Positions 12,320-23,683 of a DNA stretch of 64,000 bases are shown here, piece by piece. The stretch's first letter is position 1. Every line of letters starts with the position of its first letter. The notes beneath the pieces are model-generated. The model was not told where the DNA came from and did not search any database. It was given only the letters and a program-made list of their open reading frames with translations. Origin of the DNA: Chaetomium olivaceum. Lineage: Eukaryota > Ascomycota > Sordariomycetes > Sordariales > Chaetomiaceae. The position numbers were made by a program, and so were the translations under genes. The DNA is taken from the NCBI GenBank assembly GCA_039881045.1, contig JAYWVB010000005.1:62001-126000 (forward strand). The letters run 5' to 3'.

Positions 12320-12558
12320 ACCACCGCCCAAGCGGCAGTGGCTTAATTGGCACTGGCGGTGGTCCTCCCGCCCCGGGTTCTGAGCTGCCCAACCGCGTAC
12401 CGGACTCATGCGGGAGGTTGCGAGTTCGAGTCAGACCCGGGGCGCTCTAAAAAAGAGGCAAGGGGTCCGCCCCCTTCTCTTCGGTGTAAACCCCGACGGG
12501 GGTTTCGTAGCCGGCCACCTCCCTCCGGGGGGCTGGCCGGTGAGCTTTTGGTCTTTTT
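12320..12558 (+). ncRNA. Candidate structured Pol III transcript or tRNA-derived element
   Basis: Seen directly: an A-box-like TGGCTTAATTGG at 12339-12350 and a B-box-like GTTCGAGTC at 12424-12432. The A-box is the loop of a hairpin: ACCACCGCC 12320-12328 pairs with GGCGGTGGT 12355-12363, and CAGTG 12336-12340 pairs with CACTG 12351-12355. Two further pairings interleave: CCTCCCGC 12364-12371 with GCGGGAGG 12410-12417, and CGCCCCGGGTTCTG 12369-12382 with CAGACCCGGGGCG 12432-12444. Three more hairpins follow (12460-12476, 12488-12505, 12511-12540). T runs at 12546-12549 and 12554-12558 could terminate Pol III. It does not fold as a clean tRNA: the T-stem 5' half does not pair with the bases after the B-box. 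A SINE or a diverged tRNA with an intron are alternatives. Confidence 0.4.
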
Positions 12559-13762
12559 CTTTTCTTGTCTCTTTATTTTACCTGCCCCTTACGACGCCGC
12601 CAGCACAAGCGCAACGACAATATCACAAGGTCAAGGGCGAGAAGTTAGGGGGGAAGTGCTGACGATTACCTACTACCAACTTATCGCTGGCGTGATGGCC
12701 GTCAAAGAGATGGGCAGGTTGGCGGCAGTTCGTGGGGTCGAGCAGGAGGAAGTAGGAGCATTGCAACCGTAAATAAGAAGAAAGAGGGCGAGATAGAGAT
12801 GTCTAGAGATTAGGGATACAACACTTGTGATCATGCAGTGCATATCTACTCCGCAGCTGAGAAGTCCGAAACAGCACTTGCAATCGGATGCCGCAACCCC
12901 TGAAATTGGCGTTGATGTCTCCATCCCCGATGTCAACAATGTAGTTACGTGGATACAAGGGCAAAAGAAGAACAAACTGTCCTATTTAATGAGAGTGCAA
13001 AGTAAAGTTGCCAAGCAAACTGCTGAATATTCTGAACTGGCGACTTCGAGACGTGCCCGGCACTGCCGATTTCGAGCTGCTTCGTAATTGCCTCCGTCTC
13101 AGATGAGTCCCTTGCTTTGGGACAACGTGCAAGTGTTTATAGTAATATATGCGTAAATTACTTATGCAGGGCTATGTAAGAAACTAGATGTTTGTCTTCT
13201 GTGAAACGAAAAAGAGAGAAAAGGGGGGGAAACAGAGAGTAGGATGGTAGAAGAGGGAGTCGTTGGCCAAGGAAAACCTGCAGTGTGACCAGCTGTGCCA
13301 AGAAACAAAGTGACTCAAGTGATCGCCCGAGGCGAAACAAAAGAAGAGAAAAATTTGAGGGAATATCGGCTCTTGAGGGTGAAACTTGAGTGGATGCGTT
13401 GTTGAATGTTTAGGCCTCACTTGTTCATTGTCACACAAACAATCAAGTATGTAGAGTAAATCGCCGCCAATCATCCCCATCATTCGCATTAGTAGCGTAA
13501 TCTCTGTGCGTGTCCGAGGCTCTATATACCCGTCCGAGAGCAACCCGTCATCTATATCCCTTTTTTTCCGCATTCCATATGCTAAGCAGGTATGAACCGA
13601 CATCATGAGAGGAGCATTATACATCTGAGACCAGAAAACAAAAACGCCCGCCCCCCTGGTCCCAAGATAATGTGGCACGTGCGAATAAATCCAATAGTGG
13701 TAGTAGTACAGGGGAGGAACAGCCTCCCGGAGAGTGAAGTTTGGCGGGTTCGGAAGCGTCGC
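12559..13762. other. Intergenic, mge1 3' flank
   Basis: No gene supported. It begins in pyrimidine-rich sequence after the structured element and ends at the mge1 stop codon. Confidence 0.5.
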
Positions 13763-14547
13763 TTAAGTGTTCTTGACGACGCCGACCTTGGCGGGCCGGA
13801 GGATGCGGCCGTTGAGCTTGAAACCCTTCTCCTGGGTGTGGAAGACGGTGTTGTGCTCCTTGTCCTGCATAGGAGTCATGAAAGTGGCCTCGTGCTCATT
13901 AGGGTTGAACAACTCGCCGTCGGGGTCGAAGCGTTCGAGACCGTGCTTCTTGAGCGTCGACAGCAGGATGTTCTCGGTCATCTTGAGGCCGTCGTACAGG
14001 TTGACCAGGTCCTGGGTGTGTTCCGTCTTGTTCTCGGGCTTGAGCTTCTCCTGGGGCACCATGCTCAGGGCGCGGTCGAAGTTATCGACCGACTCGACCA
14101 AGTCCTTGGCGAACTTCTGAATGGCGAAGTCCCGTGCCGCCTTCATTTCGCGCTGTGTCCGGTCCTGGAGGTTGCGGAAGTCGGCCACGGAGCGGAGGTA
14201 GCGGTCCTGAGGAGCTGACGTATTAGTATGGCAGTCACACGATGTGGGGTTAGAATAGAGAAGCTTACCTTGAGGTCGCGGACCTCAGCATCCTTGGCCT
14301 CTAATTGTTTTTTCAGGGCGGCTTCGGGGCTCTCGGCCTCACCGTTTTCCTTCCCTTCCTTTCCTTCCTTCCCCTCCTCCCCGTTCTTTTTTGCGGCATC
14401 CGTTTCGGAACTGTACCATCGTGTCCTCGAAACGGCGAGTGGTGTCTGGTAGTAGGATTGGGCAATCGCAATGGTTTGCCTTTGGGTGCCGAGTCTGGCA
14501 GTGGAGCGCAGGGCTCTGGAGGTGGCCGAGATGGTTTGTCGTAACAT
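13763..14547 (-). CDS. mge1: Mitochondrial GrpE-type nucleotide exchange factor
   Basis: Exchange factor for matrix Hsp70 in protein import and folding. Two exons, 14547-14269 and 14206-13763, total 723 nt (240 residues). The presequence is Arg/Ser/Thr-rich and ends near TRWYSSE, a typical matrix-processing context. An acidic/Lys linker (EEGKEGKEGKENGE) comes next. The GrpE coiled coil starts with QLEAKDAEVRDLK and continues DRYLRSVADFRNLQDRTQRE. The wing domain holds the signature HEATFMTPMQDKEHNTVFHTQEKGF and ends in LNGRILRPAKVGVVKN. The frame is intact. It is divergent from rpb3. Confidence 0.95.
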
Positions 14548-15041
14548 TGTTGTGAATGTGTTAGAAATCTGCTGCTTCTAAAAATCAAAAGTCTGTCGCT
14601 CTATGTTCAAACTTCAATGTCGCGTGGTGCTCAAGAAATTTTATGGGGGCGAGGTAGCCGGCTTGGCTCCCAGGCCTTTGGCCGACTGGAGCTCAACTTT
14701 GAAGGCGGATCATTGACGGGCCGCCACAATTGTGTTCAGGCAGAGGCTGAAGCTTCTGTGGCGGGTGAATTATTGCTCACGAATTCCCGGCAATTGTGGG
14801 GTTGAGTGAACTGCTATATTCACCCCACTGCCGGGTGCTCGTTGCACACCATGCGATAAGATCCGGCCCTTTGTTCCAGGCGGCCGGAGCCACATGCATT
14901 TCTGCCACCGCCGTTAGCTCACGAGTTCGCGTTCGCAAACATCAAACTTGCACCACCACATCCTTCTCGACGGTTCGCCCCTTCACGGCGTTGTATCTCA
15001 CATCTCACATTCGAAAAGCGCGACATTTTACAATTAACAAC
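14548..15041. promoter_or_regulatory. Divergent promoter, mge1 / rpb3
   Basis: The 494 bp between two divergent start codons must carry both promoters. No specific motif was assigned. Confidence 0.5.
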
Positions 15042-16209
15042 ATGGACTACGACCCGATGGTGATGGACGACGCCGAGGCGCTAGGCCCGGTTGTCAAGAT
15101 TTCCCAAGTATGTCTTTGTCGCAATAGTGACTACGTCCCCGCTTCCGATCCTGGGGGACCAATGTGATCTAAACGAGGTCGCGAAAACCCAGGCAGACTC
15201 GATTCGTGTCAAATACGAACTCTCGAATGCGGATATCGCCTTCGCAAACTCCCTCCGCCGCGTTATGCTCGGCGAGATCCCCACCATTGCTATCGACCTT
15301 GTGGAAATCGAAGAGAACAGTTCCGTATTGGCCGACGAGTTTATTGCCCACCGCCTCGGCCTTATCCCACTAAATGCCGAGGGTGTTGAGGCATTGTTGT
15401 TCGCGAGGGATTGCGACTGCGACGGTTGCTGCGAGCACTGCAGCGTTAGGCTCACTCTTCACGCCAAATGCACCGGAGACGAGAATATGCATGTTTTTGC
15501 CCGAGACTTGGTACCAACGGGTGATCGGGTCAACCAAGTCCTCGGCACTCCTGTGGTCTCGGATGCTGAGGGACTCGGCGCTCTTATTCTAAAGCTCCGG
15601 CCGGGTCAGGAAATCAAGCTCGAGTGCATCGCAAAAAAGGGGATTGCGAAGGAGCACGCGAAGTGGGCGCCATCGGCGGCTATCGGGTTTGAGTATGACC
15701 CTCACAACAAGCTTCGTCACACCGATTTCTGGTACGAGACGGATGCTAAGACGGAATGGTGAGCTCAATCTTCCCCGATGATTATCCCTTACACACGCTG
15801 ACTTGTGCAATACAGGCCCCCCAGCGAGTATGCCAGCTGGGAGGAACCCCCGCAGGAGGGTGAGCCATTCGACTACGATGCTGTCCCGAACCGATTCTAC
15901 TTTAACGTCGAGAGTGCCGGCAATCTCGCGCCCGATATCATCGTCAGCGAAGGGATCAAGGTCATCCAGCAAAAGCTTGCCGGGCTCATCCATGAGCTTG
16001 CCGACGAGGGCGGAGATGGAATGAACGGCGATTACAACGGCCCCCGGAGTCCAGAGTACGGCACTGGCGCTGACGGGTTTGGTGGGGGGTATACGACACC
16101 GTTTGGGAACGGTGGCAACCAGAGCTCCTGGGGCGGGGCCGGCGCTGGTGGCGGGACAACGCCGTATGGGGCGACACCTTACGGTGCTGGCCAGAACAGC
16201 TGGTCGTGA
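15042..16209 (+). CDS. rpb3: RNA polymerase II subunit Rpb3
   Basis: Alpha-like subunit that nucleates Pol II assembly with Rpb11. Three exons, 15042-15107, 15193-15758 and 15819-16209, total 1,023 nt (340 residues). The alpha motif is clear: LSNADIAFANSLRRVMLGEIP, then DEFIAHRLGLIPLN. The zinc loop CDCDGCCEHC retains its four Cys ligands. The dimerisation domain ends with RFYFNVESAGNLAPDIIV. The C-terminal 50 residues are Gly/Asn/Tyr-rich (for example TPYGATPYG) and look like a lineage-specific disordered tail. The first intron removes an in-frame stretch, so that KISQ joins ADSIRVKYELS as in other Rpb3 proteins. Confidence 0.95.
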
Positions 16210-16897
16210 GCAGCCCAGGGTTCTGCGGCTGGCGCGCTCTCACCTTGAGCCGCCAACGATATCTCTGCGGCATCTTGGGCCATCCCAGGCCGTCGCGGAT
16301 TGCAACAGCTCGCTCACGTTTATGCGTATGAACGGGCTCTTCTTGGTTGCGACGCCCATCCGGCATCAGGTCACCCGTCCGCCATCCACTTGACAACATA
16401 ACACTCAGCCCATCGGACACCGAGCGTCTGATGCGTTTAATCTCCAGACTCATGGTAACAACCGGCCTATTTCAGGTTGCATGACATGGATATATCAGTC
16501 GGAGTTTAGGGGGGTAAGGAAGAAGAGGGGGTTTGGATTTTCACAACACATCCATTTGACATCTGGAAGGAAATTGCTCTACAGCACAGGGTCTCTAACT
16601 CTCTAATCTACCATCAACACGGGTATAGAGCAAAAAGAAAAGGACGGGGAAAATATACAGGTGGGGCAATAAGCTGGACAGAAGATGCCACCAAACATGG
16701 TTTTGTCCAACGCCGGTGCCTGCAAATGCATCTATGCCCTCTCTAGAAAACACACTAAACGCCCTTCTGCCTCTATGGTTGCCTGCCCATGACGGTGTAC
16801 AGTGCCCCGTTTGCACTCAATGGTCGTTGATGATAGCGTATCCAATCGTAGCTCGTGCCACCGTCGTGTCGTGGGCCAAGCCACTCGTGACTCGGTC
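16210..16897. other. Convergent intergenic region rpb3 / dic1
   Basis: Shared 3' flank of two convergent genes. No coding potential supported. Confidence 0.5.
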
Positions 16898-18119
16898 TCA
16901 TACCGGTTCCTCTATCCCGTTGATCTTTCTATAAACCTTGCGGTGAGACTCTAAAAAGAGAAATGTACAGATCGTTTGTCTGCAAGGGGCGCATATCACA
17001 TCAGCATCAACACCCACGCTTGAACATGGGGAAAGGGGGGGGGGGAGAAGCGCAACAAAACTCACGGTCCCAGTCTCAAGAAACTCGGCACCCAGCCCTT
17101 AAACATCCACCGCATCCCCTCCTTGGCGTACACCTCGCGCAGCACGCCCACCACGCCAACATCACCGCCCGTCGCCGACATGACCCTCGTCTTAATCACA
17201 TCAATCGGACTCGTCACGGTAGCCGCAACCACGCCCGCAAGAAAACTCGCACTGAAATGCGTCGCCAGGTTATCCTGCATCGGCGTCAACCGCAGCAGCG
17301 TACGCTTAAACACGTCATAACTCGCCAGCTGGCTGGCCGTCATGGCGGCGGCGCGCGCGCTGTTGGGCCACACGCCGCGGAACAGGCTGGCGGCGCCCTC
17401 CTCGCGCACCATGCGCACCAGGCCGTCGCCGGCGTGGGCGTAGTTGCGGCGCTGGGCCGCGGGCAGCGCGGCGTCGTGCTGCATGCGCACGTTGAGCACG
17501 TCGGCTGCGTTGCCCGCGATGCCGCCGATGAAGCCCGACGTGGAGGCCATGGCGATGAGGAGGGGCAGGGAAGGGGGTTTGGGGTTGCCGGTGGCGGGGT
17601 CGGTCTTGTTGCGGGTGCTGAAGCGGGATTTCATCTCTTCGTAGATGCCGAAGCGCGTGGTGGAGTAGGTGATTTGGCGAAGGAGGGAGGCGGATAGGCC
17701 GTTGTACAGCCCCCGGATGCCGTTGTGCTTGATGATGTGCACGAAGGTGCCGCTCATCGACTTGGGCATGTCGCCGGTCCGGGTTTGAAGGCGGACCTGA
17801 AAGTGGGGGTTGGTCAATGGTCATTGGGGTCGAAGCAGGATCCGGGGGTTCATACCTTGACTGGGAGGTTATGTTAGTATTCACGATTTGAATCAGGAGT
17901 CTTTGCACTCTGGATGTGGGCTTGCTTGGACTTACCTAGGTCTAGGGGATGGGTTACGCAGGCGGCCATGCTGCTCGCGCTGCCGCCGAACCAGAAGGGG
18001 TAATGTACCGGCCGAGGCCTTACCGTTGACGATGTGATCGCTTTGTCCCCATCCCTCTTTTCCATCATGGTGGTCGGAGGCGCCACCGCAGGGCGTCCTT
18101 CACTCTTGGCTGACTGCAT
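16898..18119 (-). CDS. dic1: Mitochondrial dicarboxylate carrier (Dic1), with a 5-nt exon
   Basis: Inner-membrane exchanger of malate or succinate for phosphate. Four exons fit: 18119-17936, 17860-17856, 17796-17066 and 16979-16898. They total 1,002 nt (333 residues). Exon 2 is only TCAAG. It completes the first carrier signature HPLDLVKVRLQT and is preceded by a canonical TACTAAC branch site. Repeat 2 carries GGIAGNAADVLNVRMQHD and repeat 3 carries TSPIDVIKTRVM. The last exon, QTICTFLFLESHRKVYRK, follows FLRLGP and is needed for the sixth helix. Without it the frame would stop at 17062. The N-terminus before HYPFWFGG is about 40 residues long. The Met at 18119 is the best guess, and an in-frame Met lies at 18206. 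Confidence 0.93.
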
Positions 18120-18852
18120 TGTGCGCTGCGGTATCCATACAGAATGTACGGGCTCACAAACGCATTCCGTTTTGATTATGCGGGGGCAAGGTCCAAAAAA
18201 CTCCAAATGAATGGCTGACTATCACAAGCGAGTGGAAGTCGTTATGATATTGAAACAACGCTGGCTGCAACCCAAAAACTCGACGAACTCATCGCGAAGA
18301 TAAAGTGAGATGGAAAGATAGGTTATCGGAGTTGGTTCGGCAGCCACGGCAAACCAGAATCACAGGGTTTTTTCCTTTCAAGCTGGACCGTGCATGCGCT
18401 GGCTACGTCAGTTTCAAGCCCACCCAGCCCACGGAATCCAAGGGTCAGGGGTTGAGCGGACTCGCCCGACATCAGATACAGGGTTAGGGTTAGTCAATGG
18501 AGGTTCGCTGACAACAACATCGCCATCCACGCCATCTCTTCCTCTCCCGGAATTCCTTGGAGCATGGACGGCCACCTCATCAACTGCTGCCACTCATGTG
18601 TCTGACTCTGTCCAAGCATGTGAGAGGGAGGCAACCAGCCCCTGACTTTGAGAACCCTTTGGGCTGGGACCCATTGGCCAATTGAAACCCCAACGGCGCA
18701 GCGAATGGCACAGTTGCCCGATCCCGGGTCCTTGGCGGGGAACGACCCACCAACTTTTTTGAGCTGCCTCCCGGAGCGATCTCAACCGAGCTCTCGAGAG
18801 CGATCCTCTTCCCCACCATCAGGCGTCCAGGAGCCGCAAGCCAAACTTCAAC
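18120..18852. promoter_or_regulatory. Divergent promoter region dic1 / msf1
   Basis: A 733-bp region between divergent genes. It contains a telomere-like GGGTTAGGGTTAG at 18481-18493. No gene is supported. Confidence 0.5.
18481..18493 (+). promoter_or_regulatory. Telobox-like motif
   Basis: GGGTTAGGGTTAG, two tandem telomeric hexamers, about 360 bp upstream of the msf1 start. Teloboxes in fungal and plant promoters bind TRF/Tbf1-like proteins. Whether this copy is used is unknown. Confidence 0.3.
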
Positions 18853-20431
18853 ATGGTCGGAGCACGGGGGATTGCGAGTGCCCTTTGGCCTCGCGCTGGG
18901 GGTCGGTCCAGCATCACGCTGCTTGTTCGAAAGCAGTCCATTGACTAGAGGTAGCCTCTCAACACGGTGCTGGCGGGCAGCGTACTCTTCAGGTTAGAAT
19001 GAGAAGCATATACACACGTACTTCCCTCAGTTGAATCAGTCTTGCTGATAGAGACCCGATGGAAAGAAGCCGGACCTTCACCTGCAAATGTGACGACGAA
19101 TCCCAAAACTGTCGAGATCAACGGCCAAAAATATGCGACCGATTCTTGGTTCAATGTCTCTTCCACCGTCCTCTCGCTGGTCTCGCGTAAACTGCACCTC
19201 CAAAAAGACCACCCTGTGGCCATCACACGCAAGATCATCGAATCCGTCTTCCCCGGCCCGACCTACAAGTACTATAATGAGTTCGACCCGGTCGTCTCAA
19301 CCTACGAGAACTTCGACTCGCTGGGCTTCCCGCCGGACCACCCCGGCCGCGCCCGCACCGACACATACTACATCAATAAGGACACTCTCCTACGCACTCA
19401 CACCAGCGCGCACGAGGCGGAGCTCTTCCGGGCGGCCGCAAGCGGCGGGTACCTGCTCAGCGCGGACGTCTACCGACGCGACGAGGTCGACCGCAGCCAC
19501 TACCCGGTCTTCCACCAGATGGAGGGCGCGCGTGTGTGGGACCGCACCAAGATGCCCAACGGCGACCTCGCCGCCGCCGTGCTCGCAGACCTCGACCGCC
19601 TGCCAAAACACAACATGAAGGTCGACGACCCCAACCCGCCCTTCCACCCGGACCGCAACCCCCTCCAGGCCGAGCACCACTCCCCGGAAGAGGCCGCCGC
19701 CGTCGCCGCCCACCTCAAACGCTCCCTCGAGCTGATGGTCAACGAGATCTTCACGCGCGCCAAAGAAGCCGCCGCCGCCGCCACCACTACCAACTCAACC
19801 CACCCCACCCCCGCCGAAGACGAACCCCTCCGCGTGCGCTGGGTCGAAGCCTACTTCCCCTTCACATCCCCCTCCTGGGAACTCGAGGTCTTCTACCAGG
19901 GCGACTGGCTCGAGGTGCTGGGGTGCGGGGTCTCCCAGCAGGCGCTGCACGCCAACGCGGGCCGCCCGTCGCAGATGGGGTGGGCGTTCGGCATCGGGCT
20001 CGAGCGCATCGCCATGCTGCTGTTCCGCGTGCCCGACATCCGGCTGTTTTTGGTCAATGGATGAAAGGTTCTTGGCGCAGTTCCGCGGGCTGGAGGATGG
20101 TGGGTTGAAGGGGCTGAGGCCGTTCGTGCCGTTTAGTAAGTACCCGCCTTGTTATAAGGATGTGTCGTTTTGGTTGGGCGGTGGTGGTGAGGGGGCGCCG
20201 GAGTGGCATGGGAATGATTTGATGGAGGTGGTGAGGGATGCGGCGGGGGATTGTGTCGAGGACGTGACTCTGGTGGATGAGTTCACGCATCCGAAGACGG
20301 GCCGGAGGAGTATGTGCTACAGGATCAACTATCGGAGTCTGGAGAAGACGTTGACGAACGCCGAGACGAATGACATGCATGATAGGGTGGTTAGGGGGTT
20401 GGTGGAGCGGTTGGGGGTTGTGATCAGGTAG
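18853..20431 (+). CDS. msf1: Mitochondrial phenylalanyl-tRNA synthetase
   Basis: Monomeric class II enzyme that charges mitochondrial tRNA-Phe. Two exons fit: 18853-18992 and 19052-20431. Exon 1 encodes a presequence that ends with RCWRAAYSS, a typical processing-site context. Mature sequence begins near VEINGQKYATDSWFN. Visible motifs are FDSLGFPPDHPGR, DTYYIN..LLRTHTSAHE, motif 2 FHQMEGARVW and motif 3 GWAFGIGLERIAMLLFRVPDIRLF. The C-terminal anticodon-binding (FDX-ACB) domain starts at KYPPCYKDVSFWLGG. There are two frame breaks, both one extra base in a homopolymer: G5 at 18898-18902 and T5 at 20047-20051. Removing both gives 1,518 nt (505 residues) and restores RLFWSMDERF. Confidence 0.92.
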
Positions 20432-22788
20432 TTGTTGGAGTGGTACGTCTGCGGGTAAACCGTTGCCAGAGCCGGTTGCTCCGGCTGGTTGTTACGGCTG
20501 GCTGTTAGTGGTTATCATGACTGGCGATCACAACTGGTCGTGGTGACAAGTTCTCACGGATGGTTGCCATGGTTGGTGGGCTCGGAACATCTCATCTTCT
20601 CACCGCTGCGACCGTTCCAGCGTCGAGAGGAGGTGGCATTGCCATGGACAAACGGCCGGCCGGACATCAAAACAGAGAAGGGCATGAGATCTGGCCCGTC
20701 CCGCGATGGCCGGTTGTCTGCTCAGCCACACCCGGTGAGACGCTGATGAGGGGATCTCTCTCCTTCCCCTCCTCTCCCCTCAAAAACCTGGCTATTCTAT
20801 GGGCCTTTGTAACCGGAAGGCGTCTTGCCGCTGTGTGTTGGGGCCTGTATTATACTGTACGCTGGACAAGAGGTAGACATGGATAGACGGCGATGTATGA
20901 TATCGGACCCTTGCTCCCGGCCGCTCTCCTCGTCAAGAGACCACCGGGCAGTGCAAAAGTTGTGTGGAGCCGCAAGTGAGGGGTTGGTTTTGGATGACCA
21001 GTAGGTCAGCCTCTTACGAACGGTCACGTCGGCAAGGTCGGGTTATCAGATGGGCTCTCTTGGCAGATTTCGGCGGGCGGATGATCGTTCCTTGGTGTTG
21101 TGACGGCCGTTGCGGCGAGAACGCGGCGCAGACAGCGATGTCTGGGTTTGTTGTTGGCACTGCCGGGCATTCATATCGGCCACCCACTTTGTGGAGACAC
21201 AGCACCGAAGCCAGGAAGATGATATGCCTCGTGGGGTATACCGATTCCACAGACAGACCCGGTGGCATTGCAGGGCCAATTTTGCCCACCGCCAAGACTG
21301 ACGATGGCGTTGCTCTCGGTGCCACGAGTTCGACGTCTGCTGTGCCTCCTGACACGTTTTCGCAGCTGCTGACTATCAGGGAGCTCCAAGCTTATCCGTC
21401 ATTAGACTTGGCCATCAATTACCTTATTCTCCCTAGTGCATGCTGCAGGACGGGTCAACGGACGGTTATTGTCGTCTTCCGTCGACCTTCCTTGGCATAC
21501 ATCAGTAGTTACCTAGTTGCTTGCATCGGGAACAGGTTTGTAAGAGGCAGGTGAAAGGTCGGTCCCTAACTGCCCCTCTCCGTCCAAAGAGGGTTTTTTA
21601 TCGGAAGCCTAATTCGGCAGGTCTTTGATTCTCTCTGATTCTCTCCTTTCGAAATCTCCCACGTTCCTTTGAGTTCTGCCGCCTCGCCGTGTCTGACCCG
21701 TGAAATTGGTGGTGGCGTGGAGGGCTGAGCAGTGCCATGGCAAGTGGACACCGAGACGACAAAAGTGCCCTGTTCGCCTGAGGAGGCTTAAGAATGTATG
21801 GATTCTGTTGAGATGGCGTATTCGCGATGGCAGTGACAACAAAGTTCCATACGCAGTAATTTCGGGGTCCCGCTCCGGAAGCCTCACTGCGGTTTTGGGC
21901 GGAGGCCGTTACAGGAATGCGAGGTTGAGACGGGGTCACCAAAGCTGGCGACGGATGGAGACCCTGATCACCATGGCTTGTCAGTCGCCGTCAGTGCTTG
22001 TCACGCTTGTCTCGCTCTCGCTGTCCCAACGATCGGTCAATGAGGCTGTGCAAGTCGGAGAGCGCGGGCAGCCAATCATGCACCGGGAGGGCGCCCATTC
22101 TTCGAGTGTCGCAAACGGACATTTTGCCGAGAGATCCCCCTTGCATCGCTCCACCCGCAACCCTCTTGAGGTCTTGGCTGCCGTTGCTCGAAGTTCAGTG
22201 GCAACAAGCGCTGGGGAATTTCACTATCGAGAATCTCACAGCCAACCGCTTGTTGGCCAGGCACGCACTGCACGTCAGGATCAAGAAGGAAAAGAGGCTT
22301 TGCAAATTGGGGAGGCAACTTGAACGCGCAAACTTTTCGGTCGAAGCCACGTTTTTTTACGGGGAGCCCAGCAGGCCGAGGTCAGTGCTGGCTGGTCCCG
22401 TCTCAGCAACTCACTCCGCCTCCTCATCCAACCAGTAGTATCGGCATTGCGGCTTGTCAAACGGCCCGTGATCGACCCGGGGGGTTGCTGCATGCATCCA
22501 GCACTGCAGCAGAACAATCCGCCAACTGAACTTATAAATCCATCCCGCCGCACCGGATTCCTTGCGTTTGTTCCATTGTCTGCATCTCGACACTGCAACT
22601 TCACAACAAAGCTCCAACAACTCAAAGGCGCCACCTACCTAAAAGAGTCCTCGGGAATAAATTCGTCAAATACAGCAGCGGTATCGTACCAACACAGCAC
22701 ATTCTTACCTTGCGGGGCTCTCCACTCTACGCACATCATCGACATCACCCGTTGTCAATCCGACCAGATCGTTCGCATATCCGCCGCC
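20432..22788. other. Long intergenic region
   Basis: 2.36 kb without a recognisable gene. Open frames on both strands are short and have no conserved features. The last 340 bp are open in frame with the calcipressin start and presumably form its 5' leader. Confidence 0.45.
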
Positions 22789-23683
22789 ATGGAGCAACAA
22801 CTACAGAGGGATCTGCCTTTCCGCGCAGCACAGCATACAGAGGAACAACAGCAATTGTCACCACAACTCCCTCCGTCGCCCACCCGCTCATCGACAGGCA
22901 GCAGCACCCGCTCGCGCAAGTCGACGCTAACCCTTGACCTCGCCAACCTCCCCCCCGCTGATCAAGCCAACACCGCCCTGCAACACGCTGATCTTCACCA
23001 ACCTCCAATCGCGCGACATCTTCTCTCCGGACAATTCTCCAACAGATCCGCGATCTTATCGAGCAAAAAGCCCGCATTCACGCCTTCTCCCCCGCTGAAA
23101 TCCCTCAGCCCGCATTATCGTGTCGTTCTACAGCGATGAGGACGCTATCGCAGTGCGCCAGATTTGGGACGGCGAGGCCATCATGGGCGACCGCCGACCG
23201 CTGCCGTGTCTACTTTGGCCAGCCGACACCCCTCACGACACAACCGCATAACCTAGCGCTGCCTGACGCAGCAAGCTCTTTTTCATCTCGCCCCCGCCGA
23301 GCCCGCCGCACGGTTGGGAGCAGACCATGGAGGATGCGCCCAACAAGATGGTGCACGCCGACGACCTCGCCGAGGCGCTAGCCCGGCTGAGGCACCACAA
23401 CAACCGAACGGCACGGATGCGGCGGGCGCTAGGGTGATGGGGTCGCCGGTGTCGCCGGTCGAGAGCGGCAGGGGCCGCAGCGGAGCCGCAGCTCGACCCT
23501 GGTGTTCCAGCCGAACCCCGAGCTGGGCGCGAGCCCGGACCTGCCGTGTGTCATTATTCATGACATGACGGACGAGCCCGAGGAGATGAGCCCCATTGCG
23601 CCGCCGGCGAACAAACGATCATGGCGCATACTTCCCGGCCGCCGGTCGAGTTGATCATGATGCCTGAGGAGTTGGGTCATTAA
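22789..23683 (+). CDS. rcn1: Calcipressin (calcineurin regulator, RCAN family), multiply frame-broken
   Basis: RCAN proteins bind and modulate calcineurin. Conserved blocks appear in order but in shifting frames. They are NTLIFTNLQSRDIFSPDN (RRM-like start), QQIRDLIEQKARIHAFSPLK, RIIVSFYSDEDAIAVRQIWDGE, CRVYFGQPTPL, the family hallmark ISPPPSPPHGWE, and the C-terminal PCVIIHDMTDEPEEMSP then SRPPVEL. Breaks map to C7 22950-22956, TT 23035-23036, C5 23089-23093, CCC 23108-23110, a site near 23195-23205 and T5 23279-23283. At least one or two more lie downstream. The start at 22789 has a strong context (gccgccATGG). The spacing and motif order are normal and no substitution-derived stop was seen. 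Poor consensus sequence is therefore likelier than a pseudogene, but this is the most broken gene in the window. Confidence 0.8.

Noticed and set aside
12364..12444. Ordinary tRNA gene with a CAT anticodon
   Set aside because: The D- and T-stems do not form: bases after the B-box pair with 12369-12382 rather than with the T-stem, so it is kept only as a tRNA-derived or Pol III candidate.
12347..12772. 141-codon + strand ORF
   Set aside because: Runs through the hairpins of the candidate structured RNA; protein sequence is low-complexity and unconserved.
13592..14218. 208-codon + strand ORF
   Set aside because: Antisense shadow of mge1, whose minus-strand exons carry clear GrpE motifs.
16960..17697. 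244-codon + strand ORF
   Set aside because: Antisense shadow of the dic1 exons.
20432..22788. RIP-mutated repeat or transposon remnant
   Set aside because: The region is not strikingly AT-rich and shows no transposase or reverse-transcriptase fragments.
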